33,184 nucleotides of DNA from Mesobacillus jeotgali. Lineage in GTDB: Bacteria > Bacillota > Bacilli > Bacillales > Cytobacillaceae. Location of the stretch: assembly GCF_900166585.1 (NCBI RefSeq), contig NZ_FVZC01000003.1:1-33184 (forward strand), written 5' to 3'. Made by a program: the position numbers and the translations under genes. Of the stretch, positions 7,358-16,159 are shown piece by piece. The notes under the pieces are model-generated. The model saw nothing but the letters and a program-made list of their open reading frames with translations, was not told where the DNA came from and made no database searches. Position 1 is the stretch's first letter. Each line of letters opens with the position of its first letter.

Positions 7358-9576
7358 GCCCCAGATTTCTTTATCATGTTTTCCCAGTGTTTTTTCACGT
7401 CCTGCCACATGTCTTCATCCAATTCGCCGCGGTAGAGATACTCCTCATACTTGGCTGTGAGCCTCCGCATATCGCTTGTAGAGAAGAATGAATCCACATA
7501 ATAGGCGTAGTCACGCAATGTCTGGCCATCCTCCCGCTTCAGGCCGTATCGTCTTAGCTGGTTCAAGAGAGCGATATAGGCTTTCTCCAGATACTTGTTT
7601 TGCTTTTGGTATTTATAGAGAAGGATATACAGTGCCGGAAGCCATTTCCCCCGCAGTCTGTACATAATCGCCATGAATACGGCTAGCACCAGCAATGTCA
7701 TCAAAATTTTGCCGAGGTTGGCCTTTAGGAAAGTCCCGGCATTTTTCAGGCCATCTGAAAAAGAAATCTCCGGCTTTCCAACCTGGGCCTGTTCTTCCGG
7801 AAGTTCCGGCTGCTTTGGAGCCACAGGAGCTGCAGTCTCCTCATCCTTTTGCTCTGTTCCTGTTTGAGCCTCGTTTTCACTTTCATATTGAAACTGTACA
7901 TTATTTGAAAAACCTTGTGTCGGTTCAAACGGGACCCAGCCGACACCAGGAAAATAACCCTCGACCCAGGAGTGGGCATTATTATTTGTAACCTCATAAA
8001 GCCGGCGTCCATTGTCAAGCGTTTCGATATATTCCCCTTCTGTATAGCCTTTTACCCATCTGGCAGGAATGCCGATCGAACGCATCATGACGACCATCGA
8101 TGTGGAATAGTTGTCACAATATCCTCGTTGTGTCTCGAACAGGAATTGGTCGACGTAGTCCTGGTCATCCTCTGGTACTGCGACGTTCGTTTGATCATAG
8201 ACAAATTCGTTTGAACGGAAGTATCTTTCGATCGTCTGTGCTTTTTCAAGCCATGTTTGTTTATCTTTCGTAATTTCCTTAGTCAGGTCAACCACCCGCT
8301 TCGGAAGCTCTTCCGGTACCTGTGTGTATCTTGCCAGGAAAGCCGCATTCTCCTCTCCTGCCATAGCTTCAGATCCAGCTGCCTTGAGCTTTTCAACACT
8401 GTAGACAGGATGATCGAAGTTGAGCGAGTAAGGACCGAATGATCCTGATTGGCCATCCGGGAGCGACGTGATCTTCTCTGTAACAGGATCAAGCCTGAAT
8501 TGAAGTATCGTATAGGCTGCGGATGCCTCCACTTGTTTAACCCCAAGTGGATAAACGAGATGGGGATAGCCGATCTTTGGTATCACCCTGCTCATACGCT
8601 GTTCAGTTTTGACCCCTTCTTCGAAAGGCTGCAGCGGAATTGGCTCTTCTGGCAAGAATTCAAACGGCGCCTCAGACGCCTTATCTGTAACCCAGCCTTT
8701 CCCTGTATAAACATCCTTCGTCTCGATTCTCCAGTAATGCCGTCCATCTGCTTCAGCGGCAAAAACGACCCGGTCGTCACCGATGAATGGTCCGCCAAGC
8801 GCTGAATCATCCGTTCCGTAGCCAACTTTACTAACACCGCCTCCACCTTCTCCAGAATCCTGGTTAAAGGAGGTGATGAACGGGACAGGGTCTGGCCAGA
8901 TAGGGTCTGCCTTAGGGGCTGCATAGCCGATTCCCACACTTAAGACGATCATGGCGACTAAAGGAATCATCCATTTTTTCGCATTATTAAGGTTTTTCTT
9001 CACCAGTGCCCTGTCAGCAACCCGGTAGTACGAGAGCATCCCCATCACCGCAAATCCAGCAATGACTGTCCGGACAATCGCCGCATCTGCTTCATACGGA
9101 GTGAACGTGTCAAGCACTGTGATGTAGACGAGAGTCATGAAGAAAAACACGAAAATTCGCTTTCGGTTAATCAGCCAATATTGGATCAGATAAGCCATCA
9201 GCCAGAGCAAAACAAAGAACAATAATGTTCGGAATATGTTTGAAATCTCTGTCCATTCTGCATTTATGATTATCACGGCATTTGCCATGATTTCGTTGCC
9301 AAGCTGGACGAACCACTCCGCGCTGAAAAAAGTACCCTCGAAATACATGAAATGCACACAATAAAGGATGATGATGATTTTAATAAAAGCCCCTGGAACG
9401 ATCGGCATATTGAAAAATGACATCATAAGAGATACGAATACAAATCCGAGGAACACACTTAAATGGCCGGTATCAGTCAGCTCCTTCAATGGCCGCAGCC
9501 ATTCCCAGAGCAGCAAAAAACTGAAAATATAAAGCAGAAAGAATGCTGCGTCTTTTTTTTGCTTAGCTAACGTCAT
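7354..9576 (-). CDS. membrane-anchored transglutaminase-like protein (YebA-like)
   Basis: This 740-residue protein has about six N-terminal hydrophobic segments (~10-220) and an extracytoplasmic region with a transglutaminase core. The core shows Cys487 (RGYCDNYST), His535 (NAHSWVEGY) and Glu551 in PFEPT, where many relatives have Asp. A further transmembrane segment lies at ~624-640, followed by a cytoplasmic DUF4129-like tail. Such proteins may be cysteine peptidases or cross-linking enzymes; the substrate is unknown. The ATG at 9576 overlaps the stop of the DUF58 gene by ATGA, with GGAGGTG upstream, so it is translationally coupled to yeaD and yeaC homologues. B. subtilis has the same trio before guaA. 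Confidence 0.9.
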   Translation of the reverse strand: MTLAKQKKDAAFFLLYIFSFLLLWEWLRPLKELTDTGHLSVFLGFVFVSLMMSFFNMPIVPGAFIKIIIILYCVHFMYFEGTFFSAEWFVQLGNEIMANAVIIINAEWTEISNIFRTLLFFVLLWLMAYLIQYWLINRKRIFVFFFMTLVYITVLDTFTPYEADAAIVRTVIAGFAVMGMLSYYRVADRALVKKNLNNAKKWMIPLVAMIVLSVGIGYAAPKADPIWPDPVPFITSFNQDSGEGGGGVSKVGYGTDDSALGGPFIGDDRVVFAAEADGRHYWRIETKDVYTGKGWVTDKASEAPFEFLPEEPIPLQPFEEGVKTEQRMSRVIPKIGYPHLVYPLGVKQVEASAAYTILQFRLDPVTEKITSLPDGQSGSFGPYSLNFDHPVYSVEKLKAAGSEAMAGEENAAFLARYTQVPEELPKRVVDLTKEITKDKQTWLEKAQTIERYFRSNEFVYDQTNVAVPEDDQDYVDQFLFETQRGYCDNYSTSMVVMMRSIGIPARWVKGYTEGEYIETLDNGRRLYEVTNNNAHSWVEGYFPGVGWVPFEPTQGFSNNVQFQYESENEAQTGTEQKDEETAAPVAPKQPELPEEQAQVGKPEISFSDGLKNAGTFLKANLGKILMTLLVLAVFMAIMYRLRGKWLPALYILLYKYQKQNKYLEKAYIALLNQLRRYGLKREDGQTLRDYAYYVDSFFSTSDMRRLTAKYEEYLYRGELDEDMWQDVKKHWENMIKKSGA

Positions 9577-10790
9577 CCCCTGTTCACCTCCGAAAAGGCT
9601 TCTGCGAACTGACCGTCATGCACCATGACTAGCCGGATTCCCCTTGCATAGGCAGAGGACCTTAAATTAATCTCGCTTTTTGTTGGAGATTCCTGGCTAT
9701 TTTTAATCAAGAAAATACTGACCGCTCCATTTTTTTGATTATAGAATGCCGCTTTTTCAATCAACTCTTTCGACAATTGGGCGGTTATCAGCATAAGTGA
9801 ATTATTTTGCTGGGCAAGGAAGGTTTCTGCTTCCAGAACCCGGCCAAAGGAAACCGGGCTGCCATCCTGGATTTTGGCAAGGTGATAGAGAAGCTGCTGC
9901 TGCTGGCTCTCCCCGCCTCGAGCAGGAAAAGCTACACGCTCAACGCTCGATGTCAGCAGGCCAACCTGGGCACCTTTGCGTAAAATCGCCCTGATCACCG
10001 AAGCCGTAAAAGAAACGACAACTTCAAAATGAGGATCAGGTGCGCAATCCATCAGGATGGTCACATCATGGGACTGCCTTTGTTCGAATTCTTTCGTCAT
10101 AATATCATTCCGCCTGGCTGTCGCCTTCCAGTTGATCCAGGAAAATCGATCCCCGGGCTGGTACTCGCGAACACCGATGGCCATGGAAGTATCACGCTGG
10201 ACACGTTCCTTCGAGGCAGTCATCCCCTGGTCAAAATGGTGGGCAACCGGCCTGTAGAGCATGTCCTGATACGCTGGATAGACAAGAATCCTGTTTTCAG
10301 CGGGCAATATTTTTTCTTTTTCAATCAAGCCGAGCGGATCACCCGTTTTCAGCTTAATGCCCGTCAGGACATGTTCGCCCCTGGGCAAGTTTTCAATACT
10401 ATAATCGAAGCTGACTACCCGGCTGAAACCCGGGAATACCATTGTCTTCGCTTTTTGCAAATCCTGGTTCGCGGCAAACGTATCCCCGGCCTGCTCTTCG
10501 GCAATCGCATAAAACAGCGGGAAAGCGATATTTCTTTCCAGAACAACACTCGCCCTGAACTTCTCTCCGGCGTTGTATTCCTGTTTTGTATACACTCGCT
10601 CTGCTTTGATTTCTTTTAATGAATAAAAACCAAGCCCCAAAGCATACAGCGCAAATGGCACAAAGCTGTAAAACAGGAACCAGCTGACAAAGCCGCCCTG
10701 AAACATCGCATAAGAAAAGGTGATCAGGATCAGCACCAGTAAAACGATGAGCTTCCAAACTTCTTTAAACTTTTGGAAAAATATCTTCAT
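9573..10790 (-). CDS. DUF58 domain protein (YeaD-like)
   Basis: This 405-residue protein has two adjacent N-terminal transmembrane segments (~11-31 and 36-56) and a beta-rich region. The DUF58 core follows, with the typical REYQPGDRFSWINWKATAR stretch near 208-226 and a von Willebrand A-like fold after it (TILMDCAPDP). In known families DUF58 proteins work with MoxR AAA ATPases, possibly as chaperone partners for membrane or secreted complexes; the exact role is not known. It starts 1 nt after the moxR gene and overlaps the transglutaminase gene, forming a tight three-gene unit. Confidence 0.9.
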   Translation of the reverse strand: MKIFFQKFKEVWKLIVLLVLILITFSYAMFQGGFVSWFLFYSFVPFALYALGLGFYSLKEIKAERVYTKQEYNAGEKFRASVVLERNIAFPLFYAIAEEQAGDTFAANQDLQKAKTMVFPGFSRVVSFDYSIENLPRGEHVLTGIKLKTGDPLGLIEKEKILPAENRILVYPAYQDMLYRPVAHHFDQGMTASKERVQRDTSMAIGVREYQPGDRFSWINWKATARRNDIMTKEFEQRQSHDVTILMDCAPDPHFEVVVSFTASVIRAILRKGAQVGLLTSSVERVAFPARGGESQQQQLLYHLAKIQDGSPVSFGRVLEAETFLAQQNNSLMLITAQLSKELIEKAAFYNQKNGAVSIFLIKNSQESPTKSEINLRSSAYARGIRLVMVHDGQFAEAFSEVNRG

Positions 10791-10791
10791 A

Positions 10792-11745
10792 CTACTTCAC
10801 GAGCCTTTGTACCGGCACCGGCACTCTCGCCATCACCCTGTTCACAACATCTTCAGTGGTGATACCTTCAAACCTGGCCTCTGATTTCAAAATGATCCTA
10901 TGGGCAAAAACATATGGTGCCAGATACTGGACATCATCTGGAATGACGTAATCCCGCCCATAAATGAACGCATACGCCTGGGCAGCCTTCATTAAGGCAA
11001 TCGATCCACGCGGGCTGACTCCAAGATAGACACTCGAATGTCCGCGTGTGCGGCTTGCCAGTTCGACAATGTACCGCTTTATCGTTTCGTCCACTACAAC
11101 TTCTTTTATGCTCTGCTGCAGTTCTCTTAAATCTTCAAGCGATACTACTGGCTGCAGATCTTCGATTGGAAGATTTCGCTGGGCACGGTGCAGCACTTCC
11201 ATTTCCTCATCCAATGCAGGATAGCCCATTTTCATTTTCAGCAAAAAGCGGTCCAGCTGTGCTTCTGGAAGTGGATACGTACCCTCGTAATCTATTGGGT
11301 TCTGTGTCGCCATGACAAAAAAAGGCTTATCAAGAATATGTGTCACGCCATCCACTGTCACACTCTGCTCTTCCATCCCTTCAAGCAGGGCAGACTGGGT
11401 TTTCGGAGATGTCCTGTTGATTTCATCCGCCAGAATGATGTTCCCCATGATCGGCCCAGGCCTGAACTCAAACTCCATCTCCTTTGGATTATAGATCGAG
11501 ACACCTGTAACATCCGAAGGCAGTAAATCGGGAGTGAACTGGATCCTTCTGAATTTGGCACTGACAGACTTCGCAAGCGCACGGACCATCATTGTTTTGC
11601 CGACACCCGGCACGTCCTCAAGCAGCACATGGCCGCCCGCAAGCAGCGCAATCAAGCTTAGCTCCGCCACATTCCGTTTGCCTGTCATTACCTTATCTAT
11701 ATTTCCCAGTATTCGATCAACCGTTGGATTCATCTGGTCTCTCAT
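10792..11745 (-). CDS. MoxR-family AAA+ ATPase (YeaC-like)
   Basis: This cytosolic ATPase of 317 residues has Walker A DVPGVGKT (44-51), Walker B ILADEINRT and a sensor region MATQNPIDYEGTYPLPEAQLDRF, all typical of MoxR. The family is thought to help assemble or activate partner proteins, usually the linked DUF58/vWA protein. The ATG at 11745 has AAGGGGGAAA at good spacing and starts MRDQMNPTVDRI. It is the first gene of the moxR-DUF58-transglutaminase unit. I found no convincing promoter in the ~290 nt upstream, although an isolated TTGACA (11826-11831) is present. Confidence 0.93.
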   Translation of the reverse strand: MRDQMNPTVDRILGNIDKVMTGKRNVAELSLIALLAGGHVLLEDVPGVGKTMMVRALAKSVSAKFRRIQFTPDLLPSDVTGVSIYNPKEMEFEFRPGPIMGNIILADEINRTSPKTQSALLEGMEEQSVTVDGVTHILDKPFFVMATQNPIDYEGTYPLPEAQLDRFLLKMKMGYPALDEEMEVLHRAQRNLPIEDLQPVVSLEDLRELQQSIKEVVVDETIKRYIVELASRTRGHSSVYLGVSPRGSIALMKAAQAYAFIYGRDYVIPDDVQYLAPYVFAHRIILKSEARFEGITTEDVVNRVMARVPVPVQRLVK

Positions 11746-11987
11746 TGAAATTTCCCCCTTATATCTATTTATCTATGAAAAATTCATTGCATTTTTATTC
11801 TAATGAGTCTATATTCGCTATTTTCTGTCAAAAATCCTGTATTAGGACGGATGAAAATATTTCCGCTTGTGATAGACGGGAGATATCGAGAGAAAGTTAC
11901 AAAGAAAAGCTCAAGTTCCCTGGAAGACCGAGACAATCGTTAGAGCTGCCAATTCTAAATATGGTAAAAATCTATCTTTTATGATAT

Positions 11988-12014
11988 AAAAAACGGCCCT
12001 CCTAAGAGTGACCG
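11988..12014 (-). terminator. rho-independent terminator of the 124-aa protein gene
   Basis: On the minus strand CGGTC-A-CTC pairs with GAG-GGCCG (11994-12014) around a TTAG loop and is followed by six T (11988-11993). It lies 24 nt past the stop codon. The rest of 11746-11987 shows no gene that I can support. Confidence 0.75.
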
Positions 12015-12037
12015 CCGACATTTATCAGTTAATCTAT

Positions 12038-12412
12038 TTAGCTAGCAGCCTTCGGAATTGCACCCATGCCCTCGAGAATGATTCTGGCGTCTGTGTTTAA
12101 ATACGCTTCAATATCCGTCCGCAAAAACAGGAGAGAATGATCCCTGATGACTACCTTCAAACCTCTTAAGTCGAATTTGGATGCATAGTTGTTTACGGCA
12201 TTGATGATGGCCATATCCTTCCTTGAGAGGGGCTGTTGGCCAGCTTCCATCCGCTTTGTCAAAAATTCGAGCAGCTCTCTTGCATTCGACTTTAAATGAC
12301 TGCGGTTCTCGTTCAGGATTTCGATGTTCTCTTCCATATACATTCTTGCTGCAGCAAAATCGAGTTCCTCAACACTATTGTTAATCCTCGCAATCAAGTC
12401 CAAAACGTGCAT
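12038..12412 (-). CDS. hypothetical small helical protein, 124 aa
   Basis: I do not recognise this protein. The longer frame (147 aa) starts upstream, but the ATG at 12412 has AGGAGG 8 nt before it and gives MHVLDLIARINNSVEELDF, a more natural start. The product is predicted soluble and mostly helical, with no signal peptide or membrane segment, an acidic N-terminal half and a basic middle. Coding character is supported by the good ribosome-binding site and a dedicated terminator at 11988-12014. It is a single-gene unit between the secreted lipase gene and the moxR cluster. Confidence 0.75.
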   Translation of the reverse strand: MHVLDLIARINNSVEELDFAAARMYMEENIEILNENRSHLKSNARELLEFLTKRMEAGQQPLSRKDMAIINAVNNYASKFDLRGLKVVIRDHSLLFLRTDIEAYLNTDARIILEGMGAIPKAAS

Positions 12413-12583
12413 TGCCTTCTCCTCCTGATGTAAAAAAACTGCGCTTATCTTCTTTATCGGTTGGTAACAGCAGTACTCCATCCTTTATATAAAAATTAGT
12501 TATTAAGACTTATCGCTGGGATTGTTAATTAGGCAGAACAGGCTATTGGTTTTTTCTTGTAAATATAAGCATCAGCCTTCGCT

Positions 12584-14038
12584 TTATCTATGAATTTTCC
12601 CAAGTTCATCGACATAAATGGATTCTACCATTGTCCTCTCGAACGGCCTTCCTTTACCGTCAACCCCGGTAACTTCTGTAGTCAGGTTGTAAACGCCCGG
12701 CTGAGAAAAATCCCCGTCGGTGATTTTCCCTGCCTTAACACCTTTACCTGCTTCCTTGAGCTTCTTCTTACTGTCATGGTCATATTTAATCCAACTTGTT
12801 TTATAAGAGGCTTTTACCTTCTGGCTTTGGTCCTTTTTCAATTCAACCGCAAGCGGACTTTTAACACCGACCACGAGCAAATACGCCGCTGCCGGTCCGG
12901 CTACCTTCCAATTCCCCGCTTTTGGCTGGCCAATCTCAAACTGGTGCACCCATGCTCCCTTGAAAAAGTCACCGGTATCCTGTTTAATTTCCGACGGGCT
13001 GTACTCTATGCCATCCGGCCCCTTCAACTTGAGTGACGGCAGCCTTTTTTCACTAAGGAAGGCCATTTGGAAGCCTTCTGCACCTTCTTCGATGATGAAG
13101 CTATCTTTTATTGCTTTTAATGATTTCCCGCCTTTTACAATTTGGCTTGTATCAGGTTCTGCTGAAACCTCAGCCGCTGAAAAGGTACCAGCAGCTGTCT
13201 GGGCAGACATTGTATATGGTTTGAAAACTGAGAAAGTATAGGAACCTTCTCGAATTGTGGTATGATTCCAGGCACCTTCCCGCACAATGCTGCCGCCTGG
13301 CAGGCGGGAACTTGCCACAGTGACCACTCCGTCGTTAGAACCGTAGCTGCTTAGGTAAATCCCTCCCCAGTATAAGGCGCTGCCAAAGGAGCCCCATTTA
13401 TACCCGCCAAGAGTATAGTAATGGTTCTTGGATGCATTTGCATGGTTATCCGTGATACTGCGGAAATAACGCATATTTCCTGTCTGAAGTGAGCGTGTCG
13501 CATCATTATTGCTGCCGAGCAATGCCGCAAGCCACCACGCCGAGCTGCTGTGTGCAAGGTCTGACAGCTGGGTGCCATGGTGCGGAGAAGAAAGTGTGAT
13601 GACATTTGAAACATATTGGTGTGCACCATAGTGGACAAGTGCCGCTTGAGTGTCCACTCCGCCTTTACTGTGGCCAACAACGACCACCTTCTTACCGCCA
13701 AAATATTCATAGATCTGCTTCAGCTTTTCGGCCAGCATTGTCCCGTTCGCCCACATATCCTTTTCCGGATACAAATCGATGAATGCGGTTTGATAACCAT
13801 TCGCCAGTGCAGTCTCGTACATATCATTGCCATCCCACCATACTGAGGCAGCACTATTATATCCATGAACGAAGACAATGGGTGCTTTTGATGGATCAAT
13901 CCAGGAAGGGTCAGCTCCCAGATACCAAGTTCCCGGAACTCCAGATGAACCGCCGCCTAAATCACCGGCCCTGGCCTCAACAGGTACCATCAACAATAAA
14001 ACCATTAGGAATGACATAATCCTTTTGCTCCTCCTCAA
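12584..14038 (-). CDS. secreted triacylglycerol lipase/esterase, alpha/beta hydrolase
   Basis: This is an exported lipase-like hydrolase of 484 residues. The signal peptide (~1-24, basic RRSKR then a hydrophobic core, cleavage after ARA) precedes an alpha/beta hydrolase domain. The domain has oxyanion segment VFVHGYN, nucleophile Ser124 in GHSKGG, probable Asp236 (SNDGVV) and His259 (WNHTTI). A C-terminal beta-rich region (~285-484) may be a substrate-binding or prepropeptide-like domain. The start is TTG at 14038. An ATG seven codons later has an in-frame purine-rich region too, but it would remove the positively charged signal-peptide region, so TTG is favoured. Substrate specificity cannot be read from the sequence. 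Confidence 0.85.
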   Translation of the reverse strand: MRRSKRIMSFLMVLLLMVPVEARAGDLGGGSSGVPGTWYLGADPSWIDPSKAPIVFVHGYNSAASVWWDGNDMYETALANGYQTAFIDLYPEKDMWANGTMLAEKLKQIYEYFGGKKVVVVGHSKGGVDTQAALVHYGAHQYVSNVITLSSPHHGTQLSDLAHSSSAWWLAALLGSNNDATRSLQTGNMRYFRSITDNHANASKNHYYTLGGYKWGSFGSALYWGGIYLSSYGSNDGVVTVASSRLPGGSIVREGAWNHTTIREGSYTFSVFKPYTMSAQTAAGTFSAAEVSAEPDTSQIVKGGKSLKAIKDSFIIEEGAEGFQMAFLSEKRLPSLKLKGPDGIEYSPSEIKQDTGDFFKGAWVHQFEIGQPKAGNWKVAGPAAAYLLVVGVKSPLAVELKKDQSQKVKASYKTSWIKYDHDSKKKLKEAGKGVKAGKITDGDFSQPGVYNLTTEVTGVDGKGRPFERTMVESIYVDELGKIHR

Positions 14039-14156
14039 ACCTTCCCCTCCTCCTTTTTACGCACATCTATAAAAATTATTAAAATGCCTTATTGGTTAGA
14101 AGGGTACTTTGCTTCATTTTGATCAGGAAAATAGTCTTATCTCTCCATTGAACAAG

Positions 14157-14178
14157 AAAAACCCGCCAAACTGGCAGG
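14157..14178 (-). terminator. rho-independent terminator of the substrate-binding lipoprotein gene
   Basis: On the minus strand CCTGCCA / TGGCGGG (14172-14178 with 14162-14168) has a 3-nt loop and is followed by five T. It lies just past the stop codon of the lipoprotein gene. Confidence 0.85.
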
Positions 14179-14187
14179 CCCTCCATC

Positions 14188-15180
14188 TTATTCTCCTACG
14201 ATTTTTGCACCTTTCAGCAGGTCCTCTGTCAATGCGATTCCTTCTTCTTCAGCCGCCTTTTTATTGATGACCAACTCCAGGTTCTCCGGATAGCCAACCG
14301 GCATCTCTGATGGCTTTTTGCCCTCAAGGATTTCTACTGCCATTTTCCCAGTGGTGTAGCCCAGTTCATGATAATCCAGTCCATAGGACGCGAATGCTCC
14401 TCGTTTCACCGAATCACCTTCACCCACGAACATCGGAATATCTTTATCATTTGCTACTGTGATTACAGACTCAAGCGCGGCAACGACTGTATTATCCTTA
14501 GGAATATACATCACATCTACACGTCCAACCATTGATTCAGCCGCCTGCTTCACTTCAGAGCTGGCAGAAATAGTCGTTTCTACGGCCTCAAGTCCCTCTG
14601 CTTCCAATGCTTCTTTGGCGTTTTTCACATTCACGACAGAGTTGGGTTCACCATTGTTATAAATAATCCCGACCTTCTTCGCATCCGGGATGAACTTCTT
14701 GATTGCCGCGATCGTATTCTTGATAGCATCGGGGTGTGTATCCGAGGTTCCCGTTGCATTTCCTCCCGGTTTTTCCATGGATTGTACCAGCTCTGCACCG
14801 ACAGGGTCCGTAATGGCAGTGAACAGGACCGGAATATCCTTTGTCGCCTGGACCGCTGCCTGAGCACTTGGTGTCGCAATTGCTAAAATAAGATCACTAT
14901 CATCTGAAACAAACTTTTGGGCAATCGACGCATTATTATTCATATCACCCTGGGCATTCTGGTAATCAATTTTCAGGTTCTTGCCTTCTTCATAGCCAGC
15001 ATCCTTAAGGGCAGCGATAAATCCCTCTCTTGCCGCGTCAAGTGAAGGGTGTTCGACAATCTGAGTAATCCCAATTTTTACCGTCTTATCCTTTTTCTCT
15101 CCACTCACCTGATTACCGCCGCCACATGCAGCAAGCATGAGCATTGCACCGCTCAATAAAACAGCCAACCTCTTCTTCAT
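14188..15180 (-). CDS. ABC transporter substrate-binding lipoprotein (ABC_sub_bind/TrpX-like family)
   Basis: This 330-residue lipoprotein has signal sequence and lipobox LAAC with Cys19. A two-lobed periplasmic-binding fold follows (VKIGITQIVEHPSLDAAREGF, ATPSAQAAVQATKDIPVLF, KKVGIIYNNGEPNSV). The family resembles PF04392 proteins, some of which bind aromatic amino acids such as tryptophan. That ligand is a family inference only. The ATG has GGGGAGG 5 nt upstream. Unusually, no permease or ATPase gene is adjacent: both neighbours are unrelated and a terminator follows. It may share a transporter encoded elsewhere. Confidence 0.88.
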   Translation of the reverse strand: MKKRLAVLLSGAMLMLAACGGGNQVSGEKKDKTVKIGITQIVEHPSLDAAREGFIAALKDAGYEEGKNLKIDYQNAQGDMNNNASIAQKFVSDDSDLILAIATPSAQAAVQATKDIPVLFTAITDPVGAELVQSMEKPGGNATGTSDTHPDAIKNTIAAIKKFIPDAKKVGIIYNNGEPNSVVNVKNAKEALEAEGLEAVETTISASSEVKQAAESMVGRVDVMYIPKDNTVVAALESVITVANDKDIPMFVGEGDSVKRGAFASYGLDYHELGYTTGKMAVEILEGKKPSEMPVGYPENLELVINKKAAEEEGIALTEDLLKGAKIVGE

Positions 15181-15288
15181 CCGTTTACCTCCCCAGATTA
15201 GTTAACAAATCATGTCTTCACCTGGTGTGTATTTTATATTTTTACTATTTATAATATTCTGATATTAACATGTAATCTTGTCCTCGAC

Positions 15289-15322
15289 AATAGCATTTTT
15301 AATATGAATTCACCATGCTATT
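15289..15322. repeat. 8-bp inverted repeat upstream of the lipoprotein gene
   Basis: AATAGCAT (15289-15296) and ATGCTATT (15315-15322) are exact complements separated by 18 nt of AT-rich sequence, about 110-140 nt upstream of the lipoprotein start. It could be an operator or a weak hairpin. No repressor match is recognised. Confidence 0.35.
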
Positions 15323-15383
15323 TTTCAAAGAATTAATATTCTTTAAGTTCCTATTCATTAAAAACTTACTTTCGAGTACTAGC

Positions 15384-15418
15384 AAAAAATAAAAGGACTA
15401 ACCTTTGCAGATTAGCCC
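15384..15418 (-). terminator. rho-independent terminator of the 147-aa protein gene
   Basis: On the minus strand GGGCTAAT pairs with GTTAGTCC (15411-15418 with 15395-15402, including G-T pairs) around an 8-nt loop. It is followed by TTTTATTTTTT (15384-15394). It is located 10 nt past the stop codon. Confidence 0.85.
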
Positions 15419-15428
15419 CAAAGTGTAT

Positions 15429-15872
15429 CTAATAGCGGATAATCCCTTCTTCAGCCAATAATCGAAGTGCTTTTTTGATATTAGATACATTGAGTATTAT
15501 TGCATTCTCTTCTCCTTGATATATTGCTCTCACTTTCACTTCACGGAACAACGAAGAATAAATGCGGGTTAGTACTCCTTGAGCCCCGGTTTCCAGACCC
15601 AGCAGCTGTATGACCTGCTCCTCTTTGTATTTAACTCCCAGAGAATCAAGAACCTCCCTTACTACACGGTTTGATGCTGGATCATTTGAACGGGGAGGCC
15701 CTACGACAATTCTAACCAAATTGATTTCATGCAGCTTCGTTATAGTAAAGGCAGTAAAACTTACTCCCCTATTAGAAATCTTCGCGATAATTTCATTTAA
15801 AGTCCTGTCGTTCGCAGTAAAAGTAAATTGCTGTCTAATGACAGGAGTTAGTCTTAATCTGTTATTGGACAT
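15429..15872 (-). CDS. hypothetical protein, 147 aa, possible ACT-like N-terminal fold
   Basis: I cannot name this protein. The N-terminal half (FTANDRTLNEIIAKISNRGV ... then HEINLVRIVVGPP) has the beta-alpha-beta pattern seen in ACT-type regulatory domains. The region ~75-95 (SLGVKYKEEQVIQL) continues this. The C-terminal part (AIILNVSNIKKALRLLAEEG) looks like a second small alpha/beta unit. No signal peptide or membrane segment is present. GGAAGTGATGT precedes the ATG. It has its own terminator and is divergent from the ECF transporter gene. A ligand-sensing role is only a guess. Confidence 0.75.
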   Translation of the reverse strand: MSNNRLRLTPVIRQQFTFTANDRTLNEIIAKISNRGVSFTAFTITKLHEINLVRIVVGPPRSNDPASNRVVREVLDSLGVKYKEEQVIQLLGLETGAQGVLTRIYSSLFREVKVRAIYQGEENAIILNVSNIKKALRLLAEEGIIRY

Positions 15873-16159
15873 TACATCACTTCCTTTCCGTTAAAATAGT
15901 TTATTCGGCGGATTATAAAAGGAGTGTTTGTTTGTCCTTAGGAAGGAATATTTTTGGAATGGAATAATCAGAGGCCCAAAAGATTGCCTTTTCCTGCTGA
16001 TTTAGCAAATAAGCCTTGCTGCCGAAAATGAATTGAATTGCGCAACAGCTAGTGTTCCTTTTTATAGATTGAGGCTTCCAATCAATACCTGTGATTTTTT
16101 ATTTATTAAGTACGTGAAATGGATTATCATTATATTAAAAAAAAGAAAGAGGTTACCAA

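Noticed and set aside
10029..10619. 196-codon plus-strand frame opposite the DUF58 gene
   Set aside because: It is a shadow of a well-supported minus-strand gene in a tight operon.
11746..11987. SigA promoter for the moxR cluster from the TTGACA at 11826-11831
   Set aside because: No acceptable -10 box lies 16-18 nt downstream.
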